Shown here piece by piece: positions 39,801 through 48,285 of a DNA stretch of 61,025 bases. The DNA lies in contig AAVV01000016.1 of assembly GCA_000169115.1 (NCBI GenBank), positions 1 through 61,025 on the forward strand. Direction: 5' to 3'. Every line of letters begins with the position of its first letter. Position 1 is the stretch's first letter. Below the pieces are notes generated by a model. It was not told the DNA's origin, did not search any database, and saw only the letters and a list, made by a program, of their open reading frames with translations. The translations under genes were made by a program, and so were the position numbers. The stretch is from a marine gamma proteobacterium HTCC2080. GTDB taxonomy: Bacteria > Pseudomonadota > Gammaproteobacteria > Pseudomonadales > Halieaceae.

Positions 39801-40949
39801 TTACTGAGTTCTAGCCACCATTTGTTTTGCGATGATCATGCGCTGTATTTCGTTGGTGCCTTCACCGATACAAAGCAGCGGGGCGTCGCGGTAAAAACGC
39901 TCGATTTCATACTCTGGCGAATAGCTGTAGCCGCCAAAGACCCGCATGGCGTCGAGGCTATTTTGAACTGCTGATTCTGAGGCGAAAAATTTAGCTTGCC
40001 CCGCCTCAAGGTCGCAGCGTTCACCCTGATCAAACTTATTGGCCGCCTGTTTAACCAGTAATTCGGCGGCGGAAGCACGGGTAGACATCTCTGCAAGTTT
40101 CAATTGAATGGCCTGATGTTCGGCAATGGGCTTGCCAAAGGTTTTACGCTCCATGGCATAGCGTAAGGCCATGTCAGTAGCGCCTTTCGCCATGCCGGCA
40201 CCTCGGGCGGCAATGTTGATGCGCCCAAGTTCCAGCCCGCCAGCGACTTGTTGAAAGCCTCGGCCCTCTTCGCCTCCAATTAAATTATCAGCTGAAACGT
40301 GAAAATCGTCGAAGATTAATTCGGCGCTATCAATAGCTCGATAGCCCAGCTTTTTGAGTTTCTTACCTACGGAGAAGCCGTCACCTTTTTCACACAGGAA
40401 CAGGGACATACCGCGATGCCTAGGTTCTATATCGGGATTGGTCTTGGTCAGCACTGCCAGGCAATTACCGTTAATGCCGTTAGAAATCCACGTTTTGGTG
40501 CCGTTTAAAATATAGTGATCACCTTGCCGTTTGGCCTGCAGTCGAATGCTTTGTAAATCAGAGCCCGCGTCGGGTTCCGTTAGGCCAATGCCGCCCCTTA
40601 ACTCACCCGTTGCAAACCGAGGTAAAAAATATTCCTTTTGCGCTTGTGTGCCCCCACGTTCTACGCAGTTAGCCATGATCAGGTGCGAGTTAAAAATACC
40701 CGATGGTGCCATCCAAACTTCACAAATTCGGGAGACGATTTTTGCGTAAGTTGTAGCACTTAATCCGAGTCCGCCGTACTGCTCAGAGATGGTGGCGCCA
40801 AACAGTCCCAGAGTTTTCATTTGCTCTACGAGTTCTTTGGGGTACTCATCGGCCTGATCAAACTCTCTGGCAATAGGTCGCAATTCTCGTTCTACCCATT
40901 TATCGATCGTAGCGAGGATTTGCTGTTCAGTATCATTTTCTGTGGTCAT
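39801..40949 (-). CDS. Acyl-CoA dehydrogenase
   Basis: The 382-residue flavoprotein has the family signatures GGIGLTEPDAGSD, KTWISNG, the ERKTFGKPIAEHQ segment and the catalytic glutamate in IGEGTNEIQR (E363). It oxidises an acyl-CoA to the enoyl-CoA with electron transfer flavoprotein. The gene follows the MaoC-type gene by 24 bp on the same strand and is probably cotranscribed with it from the operator-bearing promoter at 41552. The substrate chain is unknown. Confidence 0.92.
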   Translation of the reverse strand: MTTENDTEQQILATIDKWVERELRPIAREFDQADEYPKELVEQMKTLGLFGATISEQYGGLGLSATTYAKIVSRICEVWMAPSGIFNSHLIMANCVERGGTQAQKEYFLPRFATGELRGGIGLTEPDAGSDLQSIRLQAKRQGDHYILNGTKTWISNGINGNCLAVLTKTNPDIEPRHRGMSLFLCEKGDGFSVGKKLKKLGYRAIDSAELIFDDFHVSADNLIGGEEGRGFQQVAGGLELGRINIAARGAGMAKGATDMALRYAMERKTFGKPIAEHQAIQLKLAEMSTRASAAELLVKQAANKFDQGERCDLEAGQAKFFASESAVQNSLDAMRVFGGYSYSPEYEIERFYRDAPLLCIGEGTNEIQRMIIAKQMVARTQ

Positions 40950-40973
40950 GCTAACTCCGGGTAGGGCGATGCT

Positions 40974-41468
40974 TTAAGCAGCTGGCGCAGGTTTTTTGGG
41001 TACAAGCATCTGTCGTTCGAAAACGCAGACTTCAACGTCATGCTGATTAATGCCCCGCGTCAGTACTGTCACAATGCCAGCGTTGGGACGAGATTTAGAT
41101 TCCCGCTTTGCCAAGACTTCGGTGTTGGCATAAAGCGTATCTCCGGGGAAGACAGGCTTGGTGAGCTTGATGTCTTTCCAGCCGAGATTCGCTATGGCTT
41201 TGGCGCTGACATCGGATACGCTCATGCCCACCACAATAGCAACCGTCAACGGGCTGGCGACCAAGGGTTTGCCAAATTCAGTAGCCGCAGCATATTCCTC
41301 ATCAAAGTGCAGAGGATGGGTATTCATGGTAAGCAGGGTAAACCAAGCATTATCCTGTTGGGATATGGTTCGACCTGGCAGGTGGTGGTAAATATCCCCC
41401 TCGTTAAAGTCGTCAAAATACCGCCCTGGCATGGCGGCGTAACGTTCCATTACTGACTGATCACTCAC
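40974..41468 (-). CDS. MaoC-type (R)-enoyl-CoA hydratase-like protein
   Basis: The 164-residue hot-dog protein has the hydratase 2 motif, DNAWFTLLTMNTHPLHFDEEYA. It fits the single-domain MaoC group that hydrates mesaconyl-CoA, itaconyl-CoA or similar enoyl-CoAs. It heads the minus-strand pair with the acyl-CoA dehydrogenase and is divergent from the GntR repressor gene, with the operator between them. A CitE lyase and a CaiB transferase under the same operator echo the itaconate degradation set (family-level resemblance). Confidence 0.85.
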   Translation of the reverse strand: MSDQSVMERYAAMPGRYFDDFNEGDIYHHLPGRTISQQDNAWFTLLTMNTHPLHFDEEYAAATEFGKPLVASPLTVAIVVGMSVSDVSAKAIANLGWKDIKLTKPVFPGDTLYANTEVLAKRESKSRPNAGIVTVLTRGINQHDVEVCVFERQMLVPKKPAPAA

Positions 41469-41549
41469 CGTGGCAGACTCCTTCTGGCCTGTTTTCTGAT
41501 TTTTTTAGGTGCAAGGTTACGTAAGCCCCACAGCGCGTCAAAAACCCTT

Positions 41550-41567
41550 TAAAATGTTCGGACATTT
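41550..41567. promoter_or_regulatory. GntR operator site A with overlapping -10 box
   Basis: AAATGTTCGGACATTT at 41552-41567 is a near-perfect palindrome. TAAAAT at 41550-41555 reads as a -10 box towards the GntR gene, and its last T is the first T of the TGT half-site. The site lies 22 bp before the repressor start and in the gap to the divergent MaoC gene, so it probably gives autorepression and controls both directions. Confidence 0.75.
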
Positions 41568-41588
41568 CGCAGAGTAGCAAGATTCGGC

Positions 41589-42371
41589 ATGCCGCCCAAT
41601 CCAATAGACGCAAAAACTAAAAAAGAATCTCCGCTATATCGGAAAATCGCCGACACGTTGTTGTCTGGAATTCGAGATGGGCTCTTTCCGGTAGGCTCCC
41701 TATTACCCGGGGAGCTCGAATTAATCGAGCGTTTTAGTAGCAGTCGCCACACCATTCGTGAGGCTCTCCGCGTGCTGGAAGATATGGGTATTGTTAAGCG
41801 CCAGCGAGGACGCGGTACCTTAGTGATTTCTACGGAAGCTAGGCCTTCCTTTGTACAGGCAGTGCGAGACCCCCGTGAGTTGTTTACCTATCCAGAGAAC
41901 AGTGCATTTCGTGTGCTGGTCGAGGGTCGTGTTGCAGACGAAGATCACTGGCCCAGTAAAATAGGCGAGGGGGTGGACGAAAATTGGGCACGGATTGCAG
42001 GTCTGAGAACTCTGCATGATGGCAGTCCTTTTTGCTGGACTGATATTTATGTGCTCCCCGATTACGCGGCGATTGCACAGCAGCTTGGCCGAACGAAACG
42101 TCCGGTTTACGAACAAATTGCGGAAACTTTCGGTGAAACTGTGCAGCGTATCAGTGTGGAGATTTGCGCTGGCAGCTTGAGAGGCGAGCGCGCCAAAGCC
42201 CTTCTGGTTGATGAGGGAACACCTTCACTGGTGCTGTATCGACGGTATTGCGGCAATGGTAACCGGTTATTTGAGGTCTCAGTGACTGAACATCCCGCCG
42301 ATAGTTTCAGCTATTCCCTTGAGTTTAATCGCGGTTGGCAAGCCGCTGAACACTGGTCCTGGAGTAAATAA
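41589..42371 (+). CDS. GntR-family repressor, HutC/UTRA type
   Basis: The 260-residue regulator has an N-terminal winged helix (PLYRKIADTLLSGIRDGLFP with SRHTIREALRVLEDMGIVKR as the recognition part, about residues 15-78) and a C-terminal UTRA ligand-binding domain. HutC-type members repress catabolic genes and are released by a pathway compound. The palindromic operator AAATGTnCGnACATTT lies just before it and is repeated at four further island promoters, so this is the best candidate for the island repressor. Ligand and direct binding are not shown. Confidence 0.9.
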   Translation: MPPNPIDAKTKKESPLYRKIADTLLSGIRDGLFPVGSLLPGELELIERFSSSRHTIREALRVLEDMGIVKRQRGRGTLVISTEARPSFVQAVRDPRELFTYPENSAFRVLVEGRVADEDHWPSKIGEGVDENWARIAGLRTLHDGSPFCWTDIYVLPDYAAIAQQLGRTKRPVYEQIAETFGETVQRISVEICAGSLRGERAKALLVDEGTPSLVLYRRYCGNGNRLFEVSVTEHPADSFSYSLEFNRGWQAAEHWSWSK

Positions 42372-42373
42372 AT

Positions 42374-43270
42374 ATGCCACAGAGAGAGTTGGCTGTTATT
42401 CGCAGTTTCATGTTTACTCCTGCGAATCATCCCCGTCGCGTTGAAAAAGTTTTTCAGATTGGTGCCGATGCGGTCATTCTAGATTTGGAAGACGCGGTTG
42501 CAGTTGCAGAAAAAGTGGCTGCTCGGGAGGATGTCGTTGCTGCTTTTTCTGCATCACAACGTAAATGCTTACATTACGTCCGGATTAACAGCGTTGATAC
42601 CGAGTACTGGCTGGGCGATATTCAGGCAACAGTTGGTCCTTGGCTAGATGGAGTGGTTGTGCCGAAAGTGGAATCGGCGGCTGCACTACTTCAGGTTGAG
42701 GCCGCAATTGCTGAGGCTGAAAGTGCGGCAGGTTTGGCAGTGGGCTGCCTCGATATTTTACCAATCATTGAAACTGCACGCGGCGTCGAGACCGCCGCTG
42801 AAATCGCGACTGCCGGTTCTAGAATACGCCGCCTCGCCTTTGGCGGTGGAGATTACACCCTTGATTTAGATTACGAGTGGAGCGCGGATGAGGACGTGCT
42901 GGCGTATGCTCGAGCACGGTTGTCTCACGCTTCTCGGCTAGGCGGGTTGCAGCCGCCGATTGACACGGTTGTTCTTCAGATCAAAGACGATGCCCGTTTT
43001 ACAGCGTCTGCACAGCGGGGGCGTAAGTTTGGGTTTGGTGGCAAGCTCTGCATTCATCCCAGCCAAATACCGTTGACGAATTCAATCTTTTCTCCATCAA
43101 CCCAAGAAATTGCTCATGCGAGCGCTGTGGTTGCCGCATTTGAGGCCGCTGAAGCAAGTGGGTCAGCTTCGATTCAGCTCGATGGTTATTTTATTGATTA
43201 CCCGATTGTATACAAAAGCCAGAGAATTCTTGCTCTTGCAGCATTGTTGGAGCAGCAAGAGGTTTCGTAA
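42374..43270 (+). CDS. HpcH/HpaI-CitE family acyl-CoA lyase
   Basis: The 298-residue barrel protein has the CitE-like start RSFMFTPANHPRRVEKV, DAVILDLEDAV, the PIIETARG segment and FGGGDYTLDL. Members split citryl-, malyl- or citramalyl-CoA into a 2-oxo acid and an acyl-CoA. It starts three bases after the GntR gene and is probably cotranscribed with it. With the MaoC hydratase and the class III CoA transferase it forms the three-enzyme logic of itaconate-type degradation: activation, hydration, cleavage. Confidence 0.87.
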   Translation: MPQRELAVIRSFMFTPANHPRRVEKVFQIGADAVILDLEDAVAVAEKVAAREDVVAAFSASQRKCLHYVRINSVDTEYWLGDIQATVGPWLDGVVVPKVESAAALLQVEAAIAEAESAAGLAVGCLDILPIIETARGVETAAEIATAGSRIRRLAFGGGDYTLDLDYEWSADEDVLAYARARLSHASRLGGLQPPIDTVVLQIKDDARFTASAQRGRKFGFGGKLCIHPSQIPLTNSIFSPSTQEIAHASAVVAAFEAAEASGSASIQLDGYFIDYPIVYKSQRILALAALLEQQEVS

Positions 43271-43285
43271 CACGCCGTCGTCACT

Positions 43286-43302
43286 TATAATGTCCGGACA
43301 TT
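43286..43302 (+). promoter_or_regulatory. GntR operator site B with consensus -10 box
   Basis: AATGTCCGGACATT at 43289-43302 is a perfect 14-bp palindrome. TATAAT at 43286-43291 is a consensus -10 box in the same register as at site A, the last T starting the TGT half-site. It lies between the CitE stop and the GTG start of the PrpD-like gene, so that gene has its own controlled promoter. Confidence 0.8.
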
Positions 43303-43314
43303 TAAGGAGGCGCA

Positions 43315-44769
43315 GTGGCCAACACGCAAACCAATCAAGAGTCTTTGACTCGTCGCATTGCAACATCATCCCTAGCTTTGCGGTCGGGCGACGTTGCCCC
43401 TGAGCTGATGGCGTATACAAAGAGCTGTATTGCCGACGCGATCGGCATAGGGTTTGCCTCGCATTATTACGATTTCGCCGAGCGTACCGTGGCAGGGGTG
43501 CGAACTTTAGCGAGCCCCGGCGCTGGTGTTGTGATTGGGCTGGAAGATACCTTGGCCCCCAGAGACGCGGCGCTGTTAAATGGAACTCTGGTTCATGGCT
43601 TAGATTTTGACGACACGCACTTGGCGTCAGTCGTACATTGTTCGGCGAGTGCCTTGCCTACCGCCTTAGCGCTGGCGTCGGAGAGAACGGTTTCGGGTAC
43701 AGACCTGCTGCTGGCTTGCATTATTGCTACCGAGGTTGATGCTCGACTGGGAAGCGCAGCGGGAGGGACATTTCAGCAGCTTGGATTCCATCCAACGGGT
43801 GTGGTGGGTATTTTTGGTGCCACCGTTGCTGCGGTTCGACTTCTTGGTGGCACTGTGGATGAGGCTGTCCGCGCTCAGGGAATTGCCCTTAGTATGGCTG
43901 GGGGCAGTATGGCCTTCCTAGATACGGGTACTTGGACAAAAAGATTGCATCCGGGCTGGGCTGCGCAATCGGCTCTGGCAGCGGCTAAATTGGCCCTAGC
44001 GGGATTTGAGGCTCCACCCGAGGCCTACGCAGGTCGCTATGGGTTTTACGCTTTGTTCACGCAAAATGCCAATAACGTGAACAACGTAGATTGGTCCAGC
44101 GCCTATCAAGAGTTTGCGATGGAGTCTGTGGCCATAAAGCCTTACCCGATATGCCACTTCAATCATGCCCCAGTAGACGCCGCGCTTCATTTGCGTGCTA
44201 AGCACGGGCTGCGTTCAGAACATATAGAGTCAATAACGATTGGATTACATGAGCGTCAGTTTGCCGTGGTGGTTGAACCCGTAGCCCGTAAACAGCGGCC
44301 AGAAAGTGAGTATGAGGCTAAGTTCAGCGTGGCCTATGCCGTCGCAACCGCCTTGGTTCGCGGCCAGTTAGGGCTTCGTGAGCTTGAGTTAGAAAGCCGA
44401 ACTGACGAAGCTATTCTTGCACTTACTCCGCGTATTCATTGCGTTCACGATGATCGCTCTAACTACCCACAAACCTTTTCGGGTGGCGTTAGTATCAAGA
44501 TGCGTGATGGTACGGTCTATGAGCATTTCGATGCGGTTAACCGGGGCGCAGAGGGTCGCTTATTAAGCGAGGGTGATGTCAAGACGAAGTTTGTTCAAAA
44601 CTGTCGTTTGGTGCTTTCCGAAACACGCACTGAAGCAGTTTGGGAAGCCATTATGGACGTCGACAAGCAAGATGATTGTTCGGCGCTTTTAGAGGCCCTT
44701 AAAGGGTTGGGTGATCCGATTTCGACCGCGGATCGCAACAATGCAGTATCAAGGAGCGCAACATGCTGA
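43315..44769 (+). CDS. MmgE/PrpD family protein
   Basis: The 484-residue protein has the family motifs: HGLDFDDTHL near residue 97, a glycine-rich RLLGGT helix region, KRLHPGWAAQSALAA, KPYPICHFNHAP and a C-terminal lid domain. Members include 2-methylcitrate dehydratase, cis-aconitate decarboxylase and iminodisuccinate epimerase, so it may dehydrate, decarboxylate or isomerise a carboxylated intermediate. The start is GTG at 43315 behind AAGGAGG. The 3' end overlaps the start of the dehydratase/HpaB homologue by seven bases. Confidence 0.85.
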   Translation: MANTQTNQESLTRRIATSSLALRSGDVAPELMAYTKSCIADAIGIGFASHYYDFAERTVAGVRTLASPGAGVVIGLEDTLAPRDAALLNGTLVHGLDFDDTHLASVVHCSASALPTALALASERTVSGTDLLLACIIATEVDARLGSAAGGTFQQLGFHPTGVVGIFGATVAAVRLLGGTVDEAVRAQGIALSMAGGSMAFLDTGTWTKRLHPGWAAQSALAAAKLALAGFEAPPEAYAGRYGFYALFTQNANNVNNVDWSSAYQEFAMESVAIKPYPICHFNHAPVDAALHLRAKHGLRSEHIESITIGLHERQFAVVVEPVARKQRPESEYEAKFSVAYAVATALVRGQLGLRELELESRTDEAILALTPRIHCVHDDRSNYPQTFSGGVSIKMRDGTVYEHFDAVNRGAEGRLLSEGDVKTKFVQNCRLVLSETRTEAVWEAIMDVDKQDDCSALLEALKGLGDPISTADRNNAVSRSATC

Positions 44770-46337
44770 TGAAGTCTGGCGGAAAGATTATGAGCGCGGA
44801 AGAGTACCGCGAGAGCCTGCGCAGTTACTCGCCGACGGTGTATGTCGATGGAGATCTTATAGAGAGTGTTGCGGATGAACCGAGATTAGCGCCGGGTATA
44901 CGCGCCGTCGGCGTTACCTACGATTTTGCCCAGAAGCCCGAGTTTGGTGGCGTGATGCTGGCTGATCAGGCGAGCTCAGGTAAGACGGTCAATCGCATGC
45001 TGCACATTAACCGGCACTCTGAAGATTTGTTGAGCAAACTCGAAGCTGTACGTCTGCTGTGTCGTGAGAGTGGTTGCGCCCAGCGCTACCTGACCCACGA
45101 TGCCCTCAACGCGATATATCAGTCCACCTGGCGTATGGCTGATGAAACTTCGGGTAGTGAGTATCACTCGCGGTTCCTAGATTACTTGCACGATATTCAA
45201 GATCGCGATCTTACCCTCGGCGTGGCTATGACCGATGCCAAGGGAGAGCGCAGGCTGCGGCCCCACGCTCAGTCAAATCCAGACGCTTATGTGCACATCA
45301 GCGAGCGTCGGGCCGATGGCATTGTGTTGTCAGGTACTAAGGCAATTGTGACCGGTGGCCCTTATATGCACGAGCTGTTGGTGATGCCTTGTAGGACCAT
45401 GGTGGCCGGTGACACCGATTTCGCGGTTTGCTGTGCCGTACCTATCGACGCCAAAGGCCTGACTGTGGTCGCTAGGCCGGCGGGGCGTCCGGGTCAAGCT
45501 GCGGCTAAGTTCAGCGCGCAATATGGCCAAAGTACGGCGGTCTGCCACTTTTCCGAGGTATTTGTGCCTTGGGATCGTGTGTTTATGGCTGGGGAATGGG
45601 ACCAGACCGAGCATCTTGTAACCTCTTATGCCAATCATCATCGACACAGTTGCATTGGTGCTAGAGCGGGGTTTGGGGATCTGCTCATAGGAGCTGGCGC
45701 GCTGATGACCGATGCTAACGGTCTCGATATGGACGACGTCTCGCATTTGCGGGAGACCATGGTTGAGCTGATTAAGATTGTCGAGGGCTTTTACGCCTGT
45801 GGTGTTGCGGCGTCAGTTTACGGTATTCAGGATCCCTGCGGCTCTTGGATGCCAGAACCCGTATTTTCCAATATCGGTAAATTACTGCTGGCGACACAGA
45901 TTTACGATATGCACCGAACTGCTCATGAGGTATCGGGCGGGTTGATTGTTGCACTCCCCGGTCCCGATGAAGACCATAACCCGGCGACTGCGGGTGATCT
46001 CGCGGCAGTTCTTTCAGCGCGGCCCGATGTCCCCTACGATAAGCGCATGGAGGTTTCGCGCTTTATAGAAGACCTAACAGCCTCTTCGACCGGTGGTTGG
46101 TATTCAGTAATTAGCCTTCATGGTGGCGGTTCTCCTCAGGCCATGAAGCGTGAAATTTATCGGCGCTACCCGGTGGAAGAAAGGAAGGCCCTCGTGGAGC
46201 GGTTGCTGGACCGCGGTGTGGCGGAAACGGGCAGCACGGGTGCGCCGGATCGCCAAAAACAACCGGGTCAATGTTGCGCAACCGGCTGTCAGGTGCCCGA
46301 ATCAGTAGAAAAGCCACAGCAGGACTCAGACAGTTAA
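44763..46337 (+). CDS. 4-hydroxybutyryl-CoA dehydratase / HpaB-family flavoprotein
   Basis: The 524-residue protein closely follows the 4-hydroxybutyryl-CoA dehydratase (AbfD) pattern: AMTDAKGERRLRP, GIVLSGTKAIVTGG, FVPWDRVFMAGEWD, GDLLIGAGALM, and SLHGGGSPQA. AbfD binds a 4Fe-4S cluster with Cys99, Cys103, His292 and Cys299. By eye these align with C105, Y109, H293 and A300, so two cysteine ligands are gone. A CoA-ester dehydratase is therefore doubtful, and a flavin monooxygenase of the HpaB type is equally possible. AGGAG precedes the ATG at 44763. A ~50-residue C-terminal tail with two Cys is extra. Confidence 0.8.
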   Translation: MLMKSGGKIMSAEEYRESLRSYSPTVYVDGDLIESVADEPRLAPGIRAVGVTYDFAQKPEFGGVMLADQASSGKTVNRMLHINRHSEDLLSKLEAVRLLCRESGCAQRYLTHDALNAIYQSTWRMADETSGSEYHSRFLDYLHDIQDRDLTLGVAMTDAKGERRLRPHAQSNPDAYVHISERRADGIVLSGTKAIVTGGPYMHELLVMPCRTMVAGDTDFAVCCAVPIDAKGLTVVARPAGRPGQAAAKFSAQYGQSTAVCHFSEVFVPWDRVFMAGEWDQTEHLVTSYANHHRHSCIGARAGFGDLLIGAGALMTDANGLDMDDVSHLRETMVELIKIVEGFYACGVAASVYGIQDPCGSWMPEPVFSNIGKLLLATQIYDMHRTAHEVSGGLIVALPGPDEDHNPATAGDLAAVLSARPDVPYDKRMEVSRFIEDLTASSTGGWYSVISLHGGGSPQAMKREIYRRYPVEERKALVERLLDRGVAETGSTGAPDRQKQPGQCCATGCQVPESVEKPQQDSDS

Positions 46338-46446
46338 GAGCGTGCCCGCCAAGTGCCTCGCGCGCTGACGGTGGCGCGTTTTTGCGCCATCTAGTTGTAG
46401 GCAAGTCTGGTCAGATTGCTATGCGCATTTAGCAACGACACGGCCC

Positions 46447-47292
46447 TCAGACGGGGACCGCGAGAGCTTCCGGTGGCAAAATAGTTGTTCGCTTCATGAG
46501 GCGATCATGGTTTTGGTCAAAGGGGTCGCGACGATGCATAGTGCAGGCGTTGTCCCACAGCAGTGCATCCCCTGGCTGCCAAGAGTGTGAATACACATAA
46601 CGCGGCTGGACCGTCCACTCAAAAAGATAATCAAGCATGGCTCTACTGTCTGCGGCTTCCCAGCCGACGATCTCTGTAGTCATACCAGGACACAGATAGA
46701 GTGCTTTTTCTCCTGTAACTGGGTGGGTTCGAACAATAGGGTGCGCAATGTCAGGCGACCGTTGCTTCTGTTCCTTGCTGGTGGGGACGCTGTAAGCGCT
46801 GTTGAATGCCTCATAAGATTGTACGGCGCGCGCCCCCTCAAGTTGCTGTTTGACCTCTTCAGGAAGCTCGCTGTATGCCGTCGTCATGTCGGCAAATTCC
46901 GTGTTGCCCCCAGTTGGGGGCAGCGTATGGGCCATTAATAGTGAGCCAACGGCAGGGCGGGGTAGATAGATTTGATCGTAATGCCAGCCCACTTCTGTGT
47001 CGGCAAGAATGCCCATTTTCTTTCCGTTGTTTTTCATGTTCGAAACGTACAAGACCTCGGGAAAGGCTGACGACAGATATTCGGTGCGAACGTGAATCTC
47101 GAGGTCGCCGAAAACTCGACTGAAACTCACTAAGGTTTCCTCATCGAGGTTCTGGTTTCTAAATAAGAGCAGCTTATGCTTGGCCCATAGTGCCTTAATG
47201 GCGGTATTTTCCTCATTAGACGTTGTTGAAGAGATGGTGTAGTCAGAAACTTCTGCACCGAAAGTAGGGGCTAGAGACCGAGTGTTCTGCAT
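46447..47292 (-). CDS. TauD/TfdA-family 2-oxoglutarate dioxygenase
   Basis: The 281-residue protein has the iron triad H104 and D106 in GWHYDQIYLP, with the distal H253 in NACTMHRRDPF, and a 2-oxoglutarate-binding arginine region near 265. Members hydroxylate substrates and so break C-S, C-O or C-N bonds. The start at 47292 was chosen because longer starts run through the operator at 47321-47336. It converges with the dehydratase/HpaB homologue. A 66-bp gap to the EamA gene upstream holds its promoter. Confidence 0.9.
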   Translation of the reverse strand: MQNTRSLAPTFGAEVSDYTISSTTSNEENTAIKALWAKHKLLLFRNQNLDEETLVSFSRVFGDLEIHVRTEYLSSAFPEVLYVSNMKNNGKKMGILADTEVGWHYDQIYLPRPAVGSLLMAHTLPPTGGNTEFADMTTAYSELPEEVKQQLEGARAVQSYEAFNSAYSVPTSKEQKQRSPDIAHPIVRTHPVTGEKALYLCPGMTTEIVGWEAADSRAMLDYLFEWTVQPRYVYSHSWQPGDALLWDNACTMHRRDPFDQNHDRLMKRTTILPPEALAVPV

Positions 47293-47320
47293 TACGTCGC
47301 CTGCAATGTTCAAAAAAATT

Positions 47321-47336
47321 AATTGTACGGACATTT
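47321..47336 (-). promoter_or_regulatory. GntR operator site C
   Basis: On the minus strand the site reads AAATGTCCGTACAATT, one base off the consensus AAATGTnCGnACATTT. It lies 29 bp before the TauD start. With its flank it reads GCAACAAATGTCCG on the minus strand, identical to the same 14 bases at site E (plus strand), showing that these two promoters share sequence beyond the core. Confidence 0.75.
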
Positions 47337-47358
47337 GTTGCCGAATCAAACCCGCAGC

Positions 47359-48285
47359 TCAGGATTTAGCTTTTTGGTAGGCGCTACGCCACTCCAGCAC
47401 CCCAACACTCAGCACGACTAAAACGGTTCCTAGGAACTGTAGTGCCGTCAGTCGCTCGTCATAAATTAGGTAAGCCATAAAAGCAGTTGCAGGCGGGCCT
47501 ACCGTGCTGAGCAAAGCACCGCGAGATGCCCCGATTCGTCGTATACCCTCGGCCACGCAAAACAAAGGTAGTACTGTTGCGAAGACTACTAGTCCTAGCA
47601 TGATCCACAAACTAATCCCCGGAAGCTCAACCTGGAGCCAGCCCATGATTAGGCCGTGATGAACAAAAAAAGCGGTGCCAGCGGCGGTCATTGCAGTGAG
47701 GGTAAAGGTGGCCGAGCTCATATTTTGGGTTAGCGCACCATTGGCCATGAAGTAACAGGCAATTGTGACTGAGCAAAAAAGCACCCAGAAAATCCCCTGC
47801 CATTGATCAGAGGAAAGTTGTGCATCGGCTGCGCCCGTGACCAGCAATACCCCGAGAGAGGTTGTTGCAAGGGCCACCATGGTGGATCTGGAGGGAATAG
47901 CCCTTGTAGTGATAGCCGAAAACAACACAACCATCGCGGGATAGGAAAACAGTAGGGCACGTTCTACGTTTGCCTGAATCAATGTCAGTGCATAAAAATT
48001 AGCCAGTGCGCCAAAATAATAACACCAGAGGCCCGCTGCTGCGGCAGCGATCAAATGCAAGGGAGTGGGTTTAGGGCTAGGTTTTCCCTTAAACCGTTGG
48101 GCGCTGATGGCTGCGACCAAAATAAATCCCGGGATAGCCAAAACCGAACGTACCGCAGCGACATCATGATAGGTCATGCCCTGAGCATAGAGAGCTTTGG
48201 CAAAAAGCCCTTTAGCCGCTAAAAGTATGGCCCCCAGTACAACGAGGGCTGCACCAATCAGCCCGCTTTTGGGGTCAGTGCTAAT
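47359..48285 (-). CDS. EamA/DMT family transporter
   Basis: The polytopic membrane protein has the usual ten-helix DMT layout only if translation starts before the first ATG at 48177. Upstream codons encode a strong first helix (GLIGAALVVLGAILLAAKGL), but the frame has no ATG, GTG or TTG there; only ATT or CTG codons are available. An ATT at 48285 forms TAATT with the stop of the isochorismatase gene, where TAATG would be the usual coupled start. The listed end uses this ATT; if the ATG at 48177 is used, the first helix is lost. A substrate cannot be named. It is probably cotranscribed with isochorismatase 2. Confidence 0.8.
   Translation of the reverse strand: MSTDPKSGLIGAALVVLGAILLAAKGLFAKALYAQGMTYHDVAAVRSVLAIPGFILVAAISAQRFKGKPSPKPTPLHLIAAAAAGLWCYYFGALANFYALTLIQANVERALLFSYPAMVVLFSAITTRAIPSRSTMVALATTSLGVLLVTGAADAQLSSDQWQGIFWVLFCSVTIACYFMANGALTQNMSSATFTLTAMTAAGTAFFVHHGLIMGWLQVELPGISLWIMLGLVVFATVLPLFCVAEGIRRIGASRGALLSTVGPPATAFMAYLIYDERLTALQFLGTVLVVLSVGVLEWRSAYQKAKS

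Noticed and set aside
46372-46389. Hairpin TGGCGC/GCGCCA between the dehydratase homologue and the TauD gene
   Set aside because: The T-run lies in the loop and not after the stem, and the stem is only six bases, so it was not called a terminator.
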